Source: Pseudalkalibacillus hwajinpoensis
GTDB lineage: Bacteria > Bacillota > Bacilli > Bacillales > Guptibacillaceae
Direction: 5' to 3'
NCBI RefSeq assembly: GCF_015234585.1
Contig: NZ_JADFCM010000010.1
Location: 47,632-111,631, forward strand
DNA length: 64,000 nt
Shown here in pieces: positions 43,344 through 53,516 of the stretch (the first letter of the stretch is position 1; each line of letters opens with the position of its first letter). A program made the translations under genes and the position numbers. The notes below the pieces were generated by a model, which saw nothing but the letters and a program-made list of their open reading frames with translations, had not been told where the DNA came from and did no database searches.

Positions 43344-45456
43344 ACGAATGCTGTGGTTCTGCTTCATTATGAATATGTGTTTTTTCTTTTGTTTTCCGTT
43401 CCCATAGAATCGTTAAACTAATGAACGTCACGAGAATCGTTGCTCCCATATCAGACAGTATCGCAATCCATAGCGTTAATAATCCAGGAATAGTAAGAAG
43501 TAAGGCAATCAGTTTTAAGCCAAGAGCTAAAGCAATATTGACTCGAATTGTTCGGTTCACTCGTTTAGCAATGGAGATCGCTTCAGGTAGTTTACCTAGG
43601 TGATCCTGCATCAATACGACATCGGCTGTTTCAATTGCGCTATCTGTCCCTTTTCCCATAGCGATTCCAAGGTCAGCTGAAGCAAGAGCCGGAGCATCAT
43701 TAATCCCGTCACCAATCATGGCTACTTTACCTTCTGTTGTTAATTCTTTCACTTTAGCCACTTTGTCTTCAGGTAAGAGACCGCCGAAATAAGAACGTAC
43801 GCCAACACGGTTTGCCACTTTCTCAGCCGTTTTCTCATGATCTCCTGTTAACATCACCGTATTCTTAATACCTGCATGATGTAAAGCGCGAATAACAGAC
43901 TCACTTTCCTCTCTAATTTCATCTGCAACTCCAAACATGCCAAGAATATGTTTCTCATCGGCTACAAGGACAAGCGTTAACCCATCATGTTTCATCGCAT
44001 CAATCGATGTTCTCACATCCTCAGGGATGGTTACATGTTGAACACTTTTTTCATTTCCTACCCAATGTCTTTTTCCATTAATGTCGGCTATGATCCCCTG
44101 CCCTGATATCGTTTCTGTATTTGTTGCTTCGATTTCACGATAAGGAAAGCTATTTACTTTTGTCATGATTGCTTTTGCTAACGGATGTGAAGAATGTTTC
44201 TCAACCGCTGCCGCTACTGATAAGAAATGCTCCTGGTCATAAACTTCATATTTCTCCACATAAGGTAGTCCTTTTGTAAGCGTACCGGTTTTATCAAAAG
44301 CGAGCGTATCAATTTTTCCTAGCTGTTCAAGATAAACAGATCCTTTTACGAGAATACCGTTACGCGCATTTCGAGTAATACCCGATATGTTGGCAATAGG
44401 TGATGAAAGAATAAGTGCACAAGGACATCCTACAATAAGCACTGCAAGTCCCTGGTAAAACCACTCACTAAAAACCCCTCCGAACAATAAAGGCGGAACA
44501 AGCATCACGAGTGCTGATATAAGCATAATAATCGGTGTGTAATACTTTGAGAAACGATTAATAAATAATTCCGTAGGTGTCTTTGTTTCCTGAGCTTCTT
44601 CAACTAAATGCAATATTTTTGCAAGGGATGAATCCTCATAAGCTTTCGTGATTTTCACACGAAGAATTCCTTCATTATTAATACTTCCGCCATAAACAGA
44701 CTCATTAGCACTTTTTTCAACCGGCATAGCTTCTCCAGTAATAGCCGCTTCGTTCACTGAACTATAGCCAGATTCGACGATTCCATCCGATGGAATTTTC
44801 GCGCCAGATTTGACCAAAACAATGTCTTTCACTTTTAGATCCTGAATCGAAACGATTTCTTCTCTTCCCTCTCGAATACGAAGGGCTTCCTTCGGCGCAA
44901 TTTTTAGTAGAGACTCCATAGACTTCCTTGCCTTCTCCATACCTAGGCCTTCTAAATATTCATTCAGTCCAAATAGGATCGCAACAAGCGTGCCTTCCTT
45001 CCACTCTCCAATGGATACCGCTCCTATTAAAGCAATAGTCATCAACGTCTCAATGTTAAACGTTAGTTTCATTAAGTTCTGTAGACCTTTAATAAACGTT
45101 TGATATCCACTTAAAATAATGGCAGTTAAATAGAACGGAATAGCAGGTATATTTGTTAGTCCATCTAAAAGAAGAGCAGCAGCGAAAATCGCCGATGAGA
45201 TAGCAAGGAGCCACTTCACGTTGTTGTGACCCTTACTATGTTCATGGGCATGTCCATTCTCGTTTTTAATCAATGATGCGTGATCTGAAGCAAGGATTTT
45301 CTCAACTTGTTCAAGATTCACTCTCTCATCTAGCTTTAATTTACCGGAATTATATTGAATTTGAGCGGAATCGCCGTATTCAAGTTTTTGAATCTGTTGT
45401 TCCATTCCCGCTGCACAATTCGGACAGGATAAACCTTTCAAACGATATTCTTCCAT
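43342..45456 (-). CDS. cadA: Zinc/cadmium/cobalt-exporting P1B-type ATPase (CadA-like)
   Basis: A 704-residue ATPase. An N-terminal HMA domain carries GLSCPNCAAGME (Cys10, Cys13), followed by a His-rich linker (HAHEHSKGHNN). Membrane motif CPC in VGCPCALILSSP, phosphorylation site DKTGTLTKG, HSSHPLAKA and [14 protein letters not shown] are intact. These place it in the divalent-cation export group (CadA/ZntA). The tail is His-rich too. AAAGGAG precedes the ATG. An ArsR-type palindrome lies 45 nt upstream. Confidence 0.92.
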   Translation of the reverse strand: MEEYRLKGLSCPNCAAGMEQQIQKLEYGDSAQIQYNSGKLKLDERVNLEQVEKILASDHASLIKNENGHAHEHSKGHNNVKWLLAISSAIFAAALLLDGLTNIPAIPFYLTAIILSGYQTFIKGLQNLMKLTFNIETLMTIALIGAVSIGEWKEGTLVAILFGLNEYLEGLGMEKARKSMESLLKIAPKEALRIREGREEIVSIQDLKVKDIVLVKSGAKIPSDGIVESGYSSVNEAAITGEAMPVEKSANESVYGGSINNEGILRVKITKAYEDSSLAKILHLVEEAQETKTPTELFINRFSKYYTPIIMLISALVMLVPPLLFGGVFSEWFYQGLAVLIVGCPCALILSSPIANISGITRNARNGILVKGSVYLEQLGKIDTLAFDKTGTLTKGLPYVEKYEVYDQEHFLSVAAAVEKHSSHPLAKAIMTKVNSFPYREIEATNTETISGQGIIADINGKRHWVGNEKSVQHVTIPEDVRTSIDAMKHDGLTLVLVADEKHILGMFGVADEIREESESVIRALHHAGIKNTVMLTGDHEKTAEKVANRVGVRSYFGGLLPEDKVAKVKELTTEGKVAMIGDGINDAPALASADLGIAMGKGTDSAIETADVVLMQDHLGKLPEAISIAKRVNRTIRVNIALALGLKLIALLLTIPGLLTLWIAILSDMGATILVTFISLTILWERKTKEKTHIHNEAEPQHS

Positions 45457-45500
45457 CGATGTGAACTCCTTTCTTATGTGATTTTTCTATTTTATTCAAT

Positions 45501-45520
45501 ATATGAGCATGTGTTCATAT
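45501..45520. promoter_or_regulatory. Candidate ArsR/SmtB-family (CzrA/CadC) operator
   Basis: ATATGAGCATGTGTTCATAT is an imperfect palindrome of the TGAAC/GTTCA type bound by zinc- and cadmium-sensing ArsR-family repressors, upstream of the CadA-like gene. No such regulator gene is in the window. Confidence 0.6.
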
Positions 45521-45558
45521 TAGTCTATGTACAATTTTACTGAATCTTATATATGTTG

Positions 45559-46278
45559 TCAAAAAAGCTTATGAGTTACCTCAAGATAAATCGCCAGTAA
45601 AAGTATTCCCAGACTTGTATATAAGTACAACTCCTGATTTAAAACTCTTCCGACAACATGACCGATCATTTCGTGAACAGCTACATACGATAAAGATCCA
45701 ATTGCTACGCCCATAAAGAGACCATTTAGTAGATTCGATTGATAAGAAACCACCCCGAACCAGGCTGATAGCGTTAATATAATGGTTACAGAGCTTGCTG
45801 CTAAAATCACAAACAACCGATGGAATCCGTTCATTCTAGTGAGTATATACAACGCCACTCCCTCTGGTAAGTGATGGATAAATAAGGCTAGCAGCAATGA
45901 CATGCCAATTCCGTTACTAACTGACGTCATTCCAAGAGCGATCCCGACTGGGATGTTGTGCGAGATGACAGCAAGAACGAAAGCAAACACTGGAAGGTAA
46001 CTCTTATCTTGAAACTTTCTGTGAACCACTTGCTCTGTCCAAATAAATAAAAGAACAGAAAGCGACGCACCTGCTAGTAGTGCCCAAAACGAATACGAAC
46101 GAACGCTTTCTGGTATCAGTTCAAAGGAAATCACGCCGATGAGCATACCACCACAAATCAGATAAAGAGCTTCCAAACGATGTTGATAATAGGTAAATGC
46201 CACCTTCCCTGCAGTAGCTCCTATCAAAAGTCCCCCGAAGCCTATCATAAATAAACTTGTGAACAGTGAAGTGTTCAT
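45559..46278 (-). CDS. ZIP-family metal transporter
   Basis: A 239-residue protein with about eight membrane helices. The metal-binding helix pair is visible as SHNIPVGIALGM and IHHLPEGVALYIL, the HNxP and HxxPE motifs of ZIP transporters. It moves zinc or other divalent cations into the cytosol. It lies upstream of the CadA-like exporter on the same strand, so the two together may set the zinc level. Confidence 0.9.
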   Translation of the reverse strand: MNTSLFTSLFMIGFGGLLIGATAGKVAFTYYQHRLEALYLICGGMLIGVISFELIPESVRSYSFWALLAGASLSVLLFIWTEQVVHRKFQDKSYLPVFAFVLAVISHNIPVGIALGMTSVSNGIGMSLLLALFIHHLPEGVALYILTRMNGFHRLFVILAASSVTIILTLSAWFGVVSYQSNLLNGLFMGVAIGSLSYVAVHEMIGHVVGRVLNQELYLYTSLGILLLAIYLEVTHKLF

Positions 46279-46376
46279 GGGCGTCTTCCCCTCCTCAAAT
46301 TAATTCAAAGATAATCTTATTCTTCCACTTGTCCTATTAGCGAATTTTATTATCAAGAAACGAAAGTTATGAATTT

Positions 46377-46417
46377 AAAAAGCCGAAGAAAGGATTCACT
46401 CCCTTCTTCGGCTTTTT
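46377..46417. terminator. Terminator of the csoR-copA-copZ operon
   Basis: AAAAGCCGAAGAA and TTCTTCGGCTTTT pair in a strong hairpin directly after copZ. Confidence 0.9.
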
Positions 46418-46419
46418 AT

Positions 46420-46626
46420 TTAGACAATGTCATATCCTTGTTCTTCTACCGCTTCATTCATTTCCGAAACGCTAACGCTAGAAGCATTATAAGAAACTTT
46501 TGCCGTTCCTTCTTCTACGTTCACATTTACTTCTGAAACTCCTTCAAGTTCCTGTAAAGCAGTTGTTACTGCTGCTTTACAATGATCACATGTCATTCCT
46601 TCAATTTTTAATGTTGTTTGTTCCAT
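46420..46626 (-). CDS. copZ: CopZ copper chaperone
   Basis: A 68-residue HMA domain. Copper is bound by the cysteines in GMTCDHCKAAV (Cys13, Cys16). It delivers Cu(I) to CopA, which is encoded 21 nt upstream. Length and sequence match Bacillus CopZ. Confidence 0.95.
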   Translation of the reverse strand: MEQTTLKIEGMTCDHCKAAVTTALQELEGVSEVNVNVEEGTAKVSYNASSVSVSEMNEAVEEQGYDIV

Positions 46627-46647
46627 CGTGATTCTCCTCTCAATGAA

Positions 46648-49062
46648 TTATAGTTTCACTCGCTTCAAACGAAGGGAATTGGTTACGACTGATACAGAGC
46701 TAAAGGCCATAGCAGCCCCCGCAACCCAAGGTGCTAGTAAACCAATTGCAGCAATTGGAATCCCAATTGAATTATAGAATAACGCCCAGAATAGATTCTG
46801 GCGAATATTCCGCATCGTTTTACGGCTTAAATGAATCGCCTTTGCAATATTTTCAAGATCGCCACCAACAAGTGTAACGTCTGCTGTCTCAATGGCGACA
46901 TCTGTTCCGGTTCCAATTGCCATTCCTATATCGGCTGTTGCAAGAGCTGGCGCATCGTTAATGCCATCCCCTACCATCGCCACTCGTTTTCCTTGTGCCT
47001 GTAATTCCTTCACCTTAGTAGCCTTTTCCTCAGGAAGCACTTCAGCAAACACACCATTTAAGTTCACTTGCTGACCGATAGCTTCAGCTGTCCTTTTATT
47101 GTCACCTGTAATCATATACACATCGATTCCGAGCGACCGCATTTCCTCAATGGCTCTTTTCGACGTTTCCTTCACTGTATCTGCAACGGCGATAATTCCC
47201 TGCATGCGACCATCGAATGCAATAAACATTGCTGTCTTTCCGTCCATTTCATACATGGCCATTTGTTCTTCATGCTCGGAATAAGAAATCTGTTCTCGGT
47301 CCATGAGTTTTCGTGTCCCAACAAGAACCTGCTTTCCTTTGACAGTAGCAACAATACCGTGACCTGGTATGGCTTGAAACTGCTCTGCTTCAGCAACAGT
47401 GACATTGTGGTTCGCACCATGCTGCACAATGGACCTGGCTAGAGGATGTTCAGAAGCTTTCTCAGCGGCAACCAAGTGTTCTAACACTGTTGTTTCATCG
47501 TTTTTGAAAGCAACAAAATCAGTTACTTCTGGTTTTCCCTTCGTGATCGTACCTGTTTTATCAAGTAAGATCGCATCAATTTTATGAGTGACTTCTAGAA
47601 ATTCGCCACCTTTAAACAGAATCCCTTGCTCAGCACCTTTCCCAGTCCCTACCATGATAGAAGTTGGTGTAGCTAATCCTAGTGCACAAGGACATGCGAT
47701 AACGAGCACCGCAATTCCCGCTTCAAGCGCCTGTGGCAAATTGTAGGGATCAACAAGGAAATACCAAACTAGAAACGTAATCGCTGCGATCGCTACCACA
47801 ATAGGTACAAATATGCCTGAAATCACATCTGCTAAACGCTGAATCGGTGCCTTTGAGCCCTGCGCTTCTTCAACGATTTTGATGATTCCAGCAAGAGCGG
47901 TATCTTTCCCTACTTTTTCAGCACGCATTGTTAACGTCCCATTTTCATTAATCGTAGAGCCAATCACACTCGCCCCTACTTCTTTCTCAATGGGAATGGA
48001 TTCACCTGTAATCATGGACTCATCTACGGAAGAATTGCCCTTCTCGACAATACCGTCTACTGGTATTTTTTCACCCGGGCGAACGACGATTCTATCGCTA
48101 ACCTGAACCTGATCGACAGGTACTTTCACTTCAACGCCTTCTCGAATAACACTCGCTTCTTTTGCTTGAAGGTTAAGTAATTTGGTAATCGCCTGAGTTG
48201 TTCTCCCTTTCGCAAGATCTTCAAATAACTTCCCTACCAAGATGAGCGTGATCAGAATGGCGCTTGTTTCGAAATAAAGCGACGGATTGTATCCATCTGT
48301 CAAATAACTTCTGATCCCTTCAATAACACTATAAAAATAAGCGGCTGAAGTCCCAAGCGCAACAAGAACGTCCATATTTGCGCTTTTATTCACTAAGGCA
48401 CGATAAGCTCCAGTGTAAAATGGAGCACCTATCACAAATTGAACAGGTGTTGCTAAAAGAAACTGAAACCATGGTTCCATAAGAAGATGAGGAACAGGAA
48501 TAGCCGACTCACCTGGTATATGGGCAAGCATCGTTAACAGAAGTGGAAGGGAAAAAAGAGCTGAAATCAATAATCGACGTTTCTTCTTCTTAATTTCATC
48601 ATTTTTATGGCTTTTTTGATTTTCACGATTCTCTTTAATCACCGCTTCATAACCAAGTTTTTTCACCTTCTGGAGAATGTCATCTAACGTCACTTCTCCC
48701 GGCTGGTATTCGACAACGCCAGACTCTGTTGTCAAGTTAACAGAAGCAAGCTCAACACCCCTCGTACGGTTTAAGCCTTTTTCGATTCTTGTGGAGCAAG
48801 CTGCACAGGTCATTCCGTGAATATCAAGTTCCACTTTTTCTTTCCGAACCCCATAGCCTAGTTTTTCAATTTTCCCTACGATATCTTCTGTCTTCACTTT
48901 ATCGTAATCGTACAAGATCGTTGCTTTTTCCATCGTTAAATTGACGTTTGCCTCGACACCATCCATTTTATTTAATACCTTCTCGATTCTTGATGAGCAA
49001 GAAGCACATGTCATCCCCGTCACATCAAGAGAGAGTTGTTTCTTCGAATCCATCTGACTCAC
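46648..49062 (-). CDS. copA: CopA copper-exporting P1B-type ATPase
   Basis: An 804-residue ATPase with two N-terminal HMA domains ([13 protein letters not shown] and [13 protein letters not shown]), the membrane copper site CPC in [34 protein letters not shown] and [16 protein letters not shown]. This is the P1B-1 Cu(I) export signature, and the length matches B. subtilis CopA (802). It lies 4 nt after csoR. Confidence 0.96.
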   Translation of the reverse strand: MSQMDSKKQLSLDVTGMTCASCSSRIEKVLNKMDGVEANVNLTMEKATILYDYDKVKTEDIVGKIEKLGYGVRKEKVELDIHGMTCAACSTRIEKGLNRTRGVELASVNLTTESGVVEYQPGEVTLDDILQKVKKLGYEAVIKENRENQKSHKNDEIKKKKRRLLISALFSLPLLLTMLAHIPGESAIPVPHLLMEPWFQFLLATPVQFVIGAPFYTGAYRALVNKSANMDVLVALGTSAAYFYSVIEGIRSYLTDGYNPSLYFETSAILITLILVGKLFEDLAKGRTTQAITKLLNLQAKEASVIREGVEVKVPVDQVQVSDRIVVRPGEKIPVDGIVEKGNSSVDESMITGESIPIEKEVGASVIGSTINENGTLTMRAEKVGKDTALAGIIKIVEEAQGSKAPIQRLADVISGIFVPIVVAIAAITFLVWYFLVDPYNLPQALEAGIAVLVIACPCALGLATPTSIMVGTGKGAEQGILFKGGEFLEVTHKIDAILLDKTGTITKGKPEVTDFVAFKNDETTVLEHLVAAEKASEHPLARSIVQHGANHNVTVAEAEQFQAIPGHGIVATVKGKQVLVGTRKLMDREQISYSEHEEQMAMYEMDGKTAMFIAFDGRMQGIIAVADTVKETSKRAIEEMRSLGIDVYMITGDNKRTAEAIGQQVNLNGVFAEVLPEEKATKVKELQAQGKRVAMVGDGINDAPALATADIGMAIGTGTDVAIETADVTLVGGDLENIAKAIHLSRKTMRNIRQNLFWALFYNSIGIPIAAIGLLAPWVAGAAMAFSSVSVVTNSLRLKRVKL

Positions 49063-49066
49063 CTCT

Positions 49067-49396
49067 TTATTTAGAGAACTGCTGAATCACTTTCATTAAT
49101 TCCTCTATTTGCTCATCTCCATTACCTTCTTGTATGGAACTAGCAACACACGTTTTTGTATGACGTTCAAGCAACGTATAGCCGACCTTTTTTAAGGCAG
49201 CCTGAATGGCAGACAGCTGAATAAGAATATCCACGCAATAGCGATCATCTCCAACCATTTTCTGAATCCCGCGTATTTGGCCTTCGATTCGCTTCAATCG
49301 GTTCTGCAGCTGCTGTTTCTCTTCATCCGTTCTCGGTTCAGTTGGCTTTTTATCCGGCTGTAAAGGGATGTTTAGTTCATCTGTCAATTCGATCAT
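49067..49396 (-). CDS. csoR: CsoR copper-sensing repressor
   Basis: A 109-residue all-helical repressor. The copper ligands form the Cys-His-Cys set in RYCVDIL and RHTKTC. Cu(I) binding releases it from DNA. It is the first gene of csoR-copA-copZ and its operator lies inside its own promoter, giving autoregulation. Confidence 0.95.
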   Translation of the reverse strand: MIELTDELNIPLQPDKKPTEPRTDEEKQQLQNRLKRIEGQIRGIQKMVGDDRYCVDILIQLSAIQAALKKVGYTLLERHTKTCVASSIQEGNGDEQIEELMKVIQQFSK

Positions 49397-49419
49397 CTCC
49401 TCTAATTTAGCTTACCATC

Positions 49420-49448
49420 AATATACCCCCCTTAGGTATAATAGTCAA
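49420..49448 (-). promoter_or_regulatory. csoR promoter with CsoR operator
   Basis: On the minus strand TTGACT (49443-49448), a 17-nt spacer and TATATT (49420-49425). The spacer and -10 hold the pseudo-palindrome TATACCTAAGGGGGGTATA, resembling the B. subtilis CsoR site TACCCTACGGGGGTAT. Confidence 0.85.
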
Positions 49449-49531
49449 CCAAAACACATGTAAAAGAATCCCACAAATTTGCAGGATTCTTTATGAAATA
49501 TATATTGGATTGGCCTTCAAGCCACTTTCTC

Positions 49532-50473
49532 TTATCCCCGCTCAAGTGGTAATGTCATACATCGGATTCCTCCACCACCGTTTTCTAATTCATCTACCTC
49601 TACCTCTATAAGCTTCTTTTTACGAAGGATGGGATGATTCTTAAGAATAGATTTATTTGCTTTCGTACTAATCAATAGCGTCTCAGGATTTAAATTCAAG
49701 AAATTAATATCTGCCACAGTATGTTTGATCTCCGATGTCCATTCCACTTCATATCCATGTCGCCTTAAAAAGTCACCCGTCATCTCATATCGAAAATCAT
49801 TTTCCGTTACAACCTGTACAGGAAGATAGCTCATATAGCTTTTCGCTACAAATATACTCTCTCCCGCTACATTACAATTCATATCAAGATGCATCGTATC
49901 TGGACGTCGTGGTAGATCAATAACACCGATTTCCTGGAACCCCGCTTTAAAAATACTCCCTTGCAGTGCTTCTATACTTTCAATGCTTGTCCGAATTCCA
50001 GAATTAATAAAAACAGCATCCTTATTAAGTATCATGACATCGCCATATTCCAATGCCTTTAACTGATTATTTGATTGCATTTGAAACGTCCGCTCATCAA
50101 ACCACTGTTGAAATAGCCTATGGCTTTGAAAATATTCAGGTCGCCTCATGGAGGTTCCTGCTGCTCCCGGAAGAATCGTATTGCCAAATACACAAGCAAG
50201 ATCACGAACAAAAATACGATTGATTAATTTTTCATTTAACAAAAGCTCTTCTCGTAATAAATGAACGGAATAATCAATAACATGAACGCCAGCATCCTCC
50301 ATTGCGCGAATCATTTCTTCATGATTTTCTTGCGCCTTCTTTTGTTTCACTGCTTTTTCCCACTGCACATCTGTAGCAGTTTGCTGATCTGGTACATCTA
50401 AGTGTGAAGGAGAACAAACGACAACCGTTTTTAATTCTCCATATTCATTCCAACAATTCGGATGGATGTTCAT
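49532..50473 (-). CDS. Arginine deiminase/amidinotransferase-fold enzyme (DDAH-like)
   Basis: A 313-residue pentein-fold protein. The FxRD-type motif IFVRDLACVFGN (near residue 86), the catalytic His block DTMHLDMNCNVAG and the nucleophile Cys305 in GGGGIRCMTLPLER are all present. Members hydrolyse arginine, methylarginines or agmatine, or transfer amidino groups; the substrate cannot be chosen. It is divergent from an amino-acid permease gene, which suggests the permease imports its substrate. Confidence 0.85.
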   Translation of the reverse strand: MNIHPNCWNEYGELKTVVVCSPSHLDVPDQQTATDVQWEKAVKQKKAQENHEEMIRAMEDAGVHVIDYSVHLLREELLLNEKLINRIFVRDLACVFGNTILPGAAGTSMRRPEYFQSHRLFQQWFDERTFQMQSNNQLKALEYGDVMILNKDAVFINSGIRTSIESIEALQGSIFKAGFQEIGVIDLPRRPDTMHLDMNCNVAGESIFVAKSYMSYLPVQVVTENDFRYEMTGDFLRRHGYEVEWTSEIKHTVADINFLNLNPETLLISTKANKSILKNHPILRKKKLIEVEVDELENGGGGIRCMTLPLERG

Positions 50474-50607
50474 TCAACCAAACTCCTTTATCATACATAG
50501 TCTCCTTACTTTCTCCTCATCCGAAGAAAAGATTCTCCAATTCAAGAAACACACATAAACACTGCCAGTGATTCTCAAACTAAAGAAGATAAGAGGGGGA
50601 TGCAATA

Positions 50608-51918
50608 ATGAGTAAATCGACAAATCACGAAAAGAAATTAACCTGGTGGCAAATGTCGTTTATAGGGGTAGGGTGTATTATCGGGACCGGGTATTTCCTT
50701 GGTTCTAGTATCACGATCGAAAAAGCAGGCTATCTCGTTTTATTGGCTTATTTTCTGGCCGCGATCGGCACATGGATTGTTTATGAAGCACTTGCGAAAT
50801 TAACTGCTGAACATCCAGAAAAAGGGTCTTTTCGCACTTATGCAAAACAAGCTTTTGGCCAATGGGCCGGCTTTAGTAACGGCTGGGTATACTGGTCATC
50901 TGAAATGCTTATTATGGGTAGTCAACTTACAGCCCTCGCGCTATTTGCACAGTTCTGGTTTCCGAATGCCCCTTTATGGCTCTCGGCATCTGTATTCGCT
51001 TCACTTGGCCTTATCGTTATTCTTATCGGTGTTCAACTCGTAGAAAAAATGGAGAACGTATTTGGGGTAATGAAGATTGCTGCCATTGTGATGTTTCTCG
51101 CTATCGGAATCGCCGCCTTACTTGGATGGCTTGAACCACAAAAAGGTAACGCTGGAATTGAAATCACGTCAAAAGACTTTCTCACAGGTAGCGCAATGGG
51201 TCTCTGGGTTGCCCTTGTTTATGCGTTCTATGCATTTGGTGGAATTGAAGTGATGGGACTGATGGCGAATGAACTTGAAGATCCCAAAAACGCCCCGAAA
51301 GCTGGCAAGATCATGCTGTTAGTCTTAACGATCCTTTACGTGATGTCTTTCTTCGTCGTGTTAAAACTCATTCCTATCAAAAGCATTGATCCGAATGAAA
51401 GCCCATTTTTAACAGCTTTAACTCAGTTTCATCTACCCTGGATCCCACATGTATTTAATGCGATCCTCATTATTGCCGGTTTCTCCACAATGGTCGCTTC
51501 CCTATATGCCGTAACGACTATGCTTGTAACACTTGCTGAAGAAAATGATGCACCGGCCCTCTTTGCAAAGAAAAGCAGGAAGATTCCTCTCCCTGCTTTT
51601 GGTCTCACGACTCTAGTTGTCTTACTTTCAATTGTTGTTGCACTCCTTTTACCGGAGAACATCTTTGAGTATTTGACGACAGCTGCTGGTTTAATGCTTC
51701 TCTATAATTGGATGTTCATTCTTTTTTCATATCGGAAACTAACCAAAACTACGTTTAAAGATCATTTGAAAATAGGAATCGGCGTAGTCCTGATCGGTAC
51801 AGCTATTTCAGGAACTTTATTTGACAAAATTAGCCGGGCTGGTTTTTTAGTTAGCTTATGCTTTCTAGTTCTCATTGCCGGGGCAACTTTTCTGAAAATG
51901 AAAAGAAAACACAGTTAA
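50608..51918 (+). CDS. ycgH: APC-family amino-acid permease (YcgH-like)
   Basis: A 436-residue permease with about twelve membrane helices and the APC opening SFIGVGCIIGTGYFLG. The neighbours ycgG and ycgF are the same as in B. subtilis, though here ycgH is convergent to them. The transported amino acid is unknown. The stop codon overlaps the end of the ycgG-like gene by 4 nt on the opposite strand. Confidence 0.85.
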   Translation: MSKSTNHEKKLTWWQMSFIGVGCIIGTGYFLGSSITIEKAGYLVLLAYFLAAIGTWIVYEALAKLTAEHPEKGSFRTYAKQAFGQWAGFSNGWVYWSSEMLIMGSQLTALALFAQFWFPNAPLWLSASVFASLGLIVILIGVQLVEKMENVFGVMKIAAIVMFLAIGIAALLGWLEPQKGNAGIEITSKDFLTGSAMGLWVALVYAFYAFGGIEVMGLMANELEDPKNAPKAGKIMLLVLTILYVMSFFVVLKLIPIKSIDPNESPFLTALTQFHLPWIPHVFNAILIIAGFSTMVASLYAVTTMLVTLAEENDAPALFAKKSRKIPLPAFGLTTLVVLLSIVVALLLPENIFEYLTTAAGLMLLYNWMFILFSYRKLTKTTFKDHLKIGIGVVLIGTAISGTLFDKISRAGFLVSLCFLVLIAGATFLKMKRKHS

Positions 51919-52673
51919 GAGCGAATGCTCTTCCACTTGTTTTTCATCGCCATAAAGGGACACTTGGAAAGAGAAGAATCATCATCAGATAGAAAATATT
52001 GCTCCCATTCATAATTATCTTGTTGACCGTACCACTTCAAGGCGGGGTGAGCTGGAATCCCATCGTAAGAAACCAACCGTTGCCGGATCGCTTTTTTAAG
52101 CTTTTGACCAAATGTTGTTTCTGCATTAATTTCATCAAAAACCCATCTTGGTTGAAAAGCAATCAGAAAAGATGGAAATTGACGACTCTTTCGAACTTGG
52201 TGAGCTGGTGTCGCACAGAATGCAAAATACGGTTCTCCATTGAAGCAGAACTCCCATTTAGGATCATGTGGGTCTTTAGGGATATGTTCTGGCCACTGCG
52301 CCTCATCAAGCTCATGTAAACTGTTTAGTAGCGACCAGAATAATTCCTGGTATTGATCTACTTCGGCTTTTTGTTTCTGTAACGTCGTGGAGTCAAAAAA
52401 AACAACAAGAGAGGCATATTTCCCCGTTTCCCTCGCTACTTCCCCGTACTGTTTCAACAATGTAGCTAACTGTACACTTGCTACGTCTGTTGTAGGATCT
52501 TCCGCAAATCCAAATCGTAAATTATCTTGATGGAACCCCTGCTTCCCAGGAATGCAAGGGTAAGGTTGTTCACGATCTGATAACATCGCTCCAAAATGAG
52601 CAAATGCAGTTCGCTTCCAACCTTCCATTCCTTCTCCATGTTCATCAATCCATGATTTCGTATATAGTTCCAA
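51915..52673 (-). CDS. ycgG: YqcI/YcgG-family protein
   Basis: A 252-residue protein of the YqcI/YcgG family, with the signature blocks YPCIPGKQGF, WEFCFNGEPYFAFCATPAHQVRKSR (split here by description only: Cys and His residues are conserved) and PRWVFDEI. Function unknown. A TTG start follows AAGGAGGG by about 8 nt. It lies 63 nt downstream of the lysE-type gene, matching ycgF-ycgG order in B. subtilis. Confidence 0.85.
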   Translation of the reverse strand: MELYTKSWIDEHGEGMEGWKRTAFAHFGAMLSDREQPYPCIPGKQGFHQDNLRFGFAEDPTTDVASVQLATLLKQYGEVARETGKYASLVVFFDSTTLQKQKAEVDQYQELFWSLLNSLHELDEAQWPEHIPKDPHDPKWEFCFNGEPYFAFCATPAHQVRKSRQFPSFLIAFQPRWVFDEINAETTFGQKLKKAIRQRLVSYDGIPAHPALKWYGQQDNYEWEQYFLSDDDSSLSKCPFMAMKNKWKSIRS

Positions 52674-52736
52674 ACGGAATCCCTCCTTAACACTACACGC
52701 GTTATCCTATTAGGAGGGACAAAAAGAGGTGCCAGT

Positions 52737-53366
52737 CTATCCAAGGAACAACCTAACAGCTTGGATACCGAAATAGAGTCCAAATCCGATTAACGTGATA
52801 CCGGATAAGATCGATATTCGCTTCAAAATAAATGGATTTACCCACGCTCGTGCACCTGCTGATGCACTCGCCATTGTGAGATCCCATAGGGTGATACCTA
52901 AAAAAATGCCCGTACTATAAAGAAACAGTTGGGCGGCACCAAACATACTAGATGTTTGGGCTAGAATCGAACCATAAATGCCAAGCCAGAATAAAATGTT
53001 CAGCGGATTTGAGATTGCGATAAAAAAACCAGTTCGAAACGATTTGCGGTTCGTTTCATATCGACCACTTGTCTGCTTAAGTCCAATTGAATCAGCCTTC
53101 ACGATATTTTCAATTCCTGTATACGTTAAAACAAAAAAACCAAACAGCCAAAGAAATGTTTTCATAAACGGCGTCTCAATGACATGAGCAAGTCCAAAGT
53201 AAATGAGCATCATAAATACGCCATCCGCTACCATCGCTCCAAACCCTACTAACCAGGCATTCATAAAACCAAATCGAATCCCCCTGTCCAGCTGTGCCGC
53301 ATTAATCGGTCCCATTGGAGCTGAAAGGGAAAGTCCTAACAATATGTAGCTTACAAAGATACTCAT
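52737..53366 (-). CDS. ycgF: LysE-family amino-acid exporter (YcgF-like)
   Basis: A 209-residue membrane protein with about six helices and the LysE/RhtB signature LSAPMGPINAAQLDRGIRFG near the N terminus, then ISNPLNILFWLGIYG. It likely exports an amino acid. With the permease and YcgG it reproduces the B. subtilis ycgF-ycgG-ycgH group. Confidence 0.88.
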   Translation of the reverse strand: MSIFVSYILLGLSLSAPMGPINAAQLDRGIRFGFMNAWLVGFGAMVADGVFMMLIYFGLAHVIETPFMKTFLWLFGFFVLTYTGIENIVKADSIGLKQTSGRYETNRKSFRTGFFIAISNPLNILFWLGIYGSILAQTSSMFGAAQLFLYSTGIFLGITLWDLTMASASAGARAWVNPFILKRISILSGITLIGFGLYFGIQAVRLFLG

Positions 53367-53471
53367 ACGCCTCCACCCTTCTTCGTATTCGTATCATTGT
53401 ATTCGGACATGCTTTTAAGTAGTCGAAAAAAGAGAGGCGAGTCATTTTTTAACAATGATAACCAAAAATAA

Positions 53472-53501
53472 AACGGCCCTCCCTAGTAAGGAAAGGCCGT
53501 T
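53472..53501 (-). terminator. Terminator of glmS
   Basis: AACGGCC and GGCCGTT arms with an imperfect inner stem, just downstream of the glmS stop codon. Confidence 0.75.
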
Positions 53502-53516
53502 CTAATCTATCTATGG

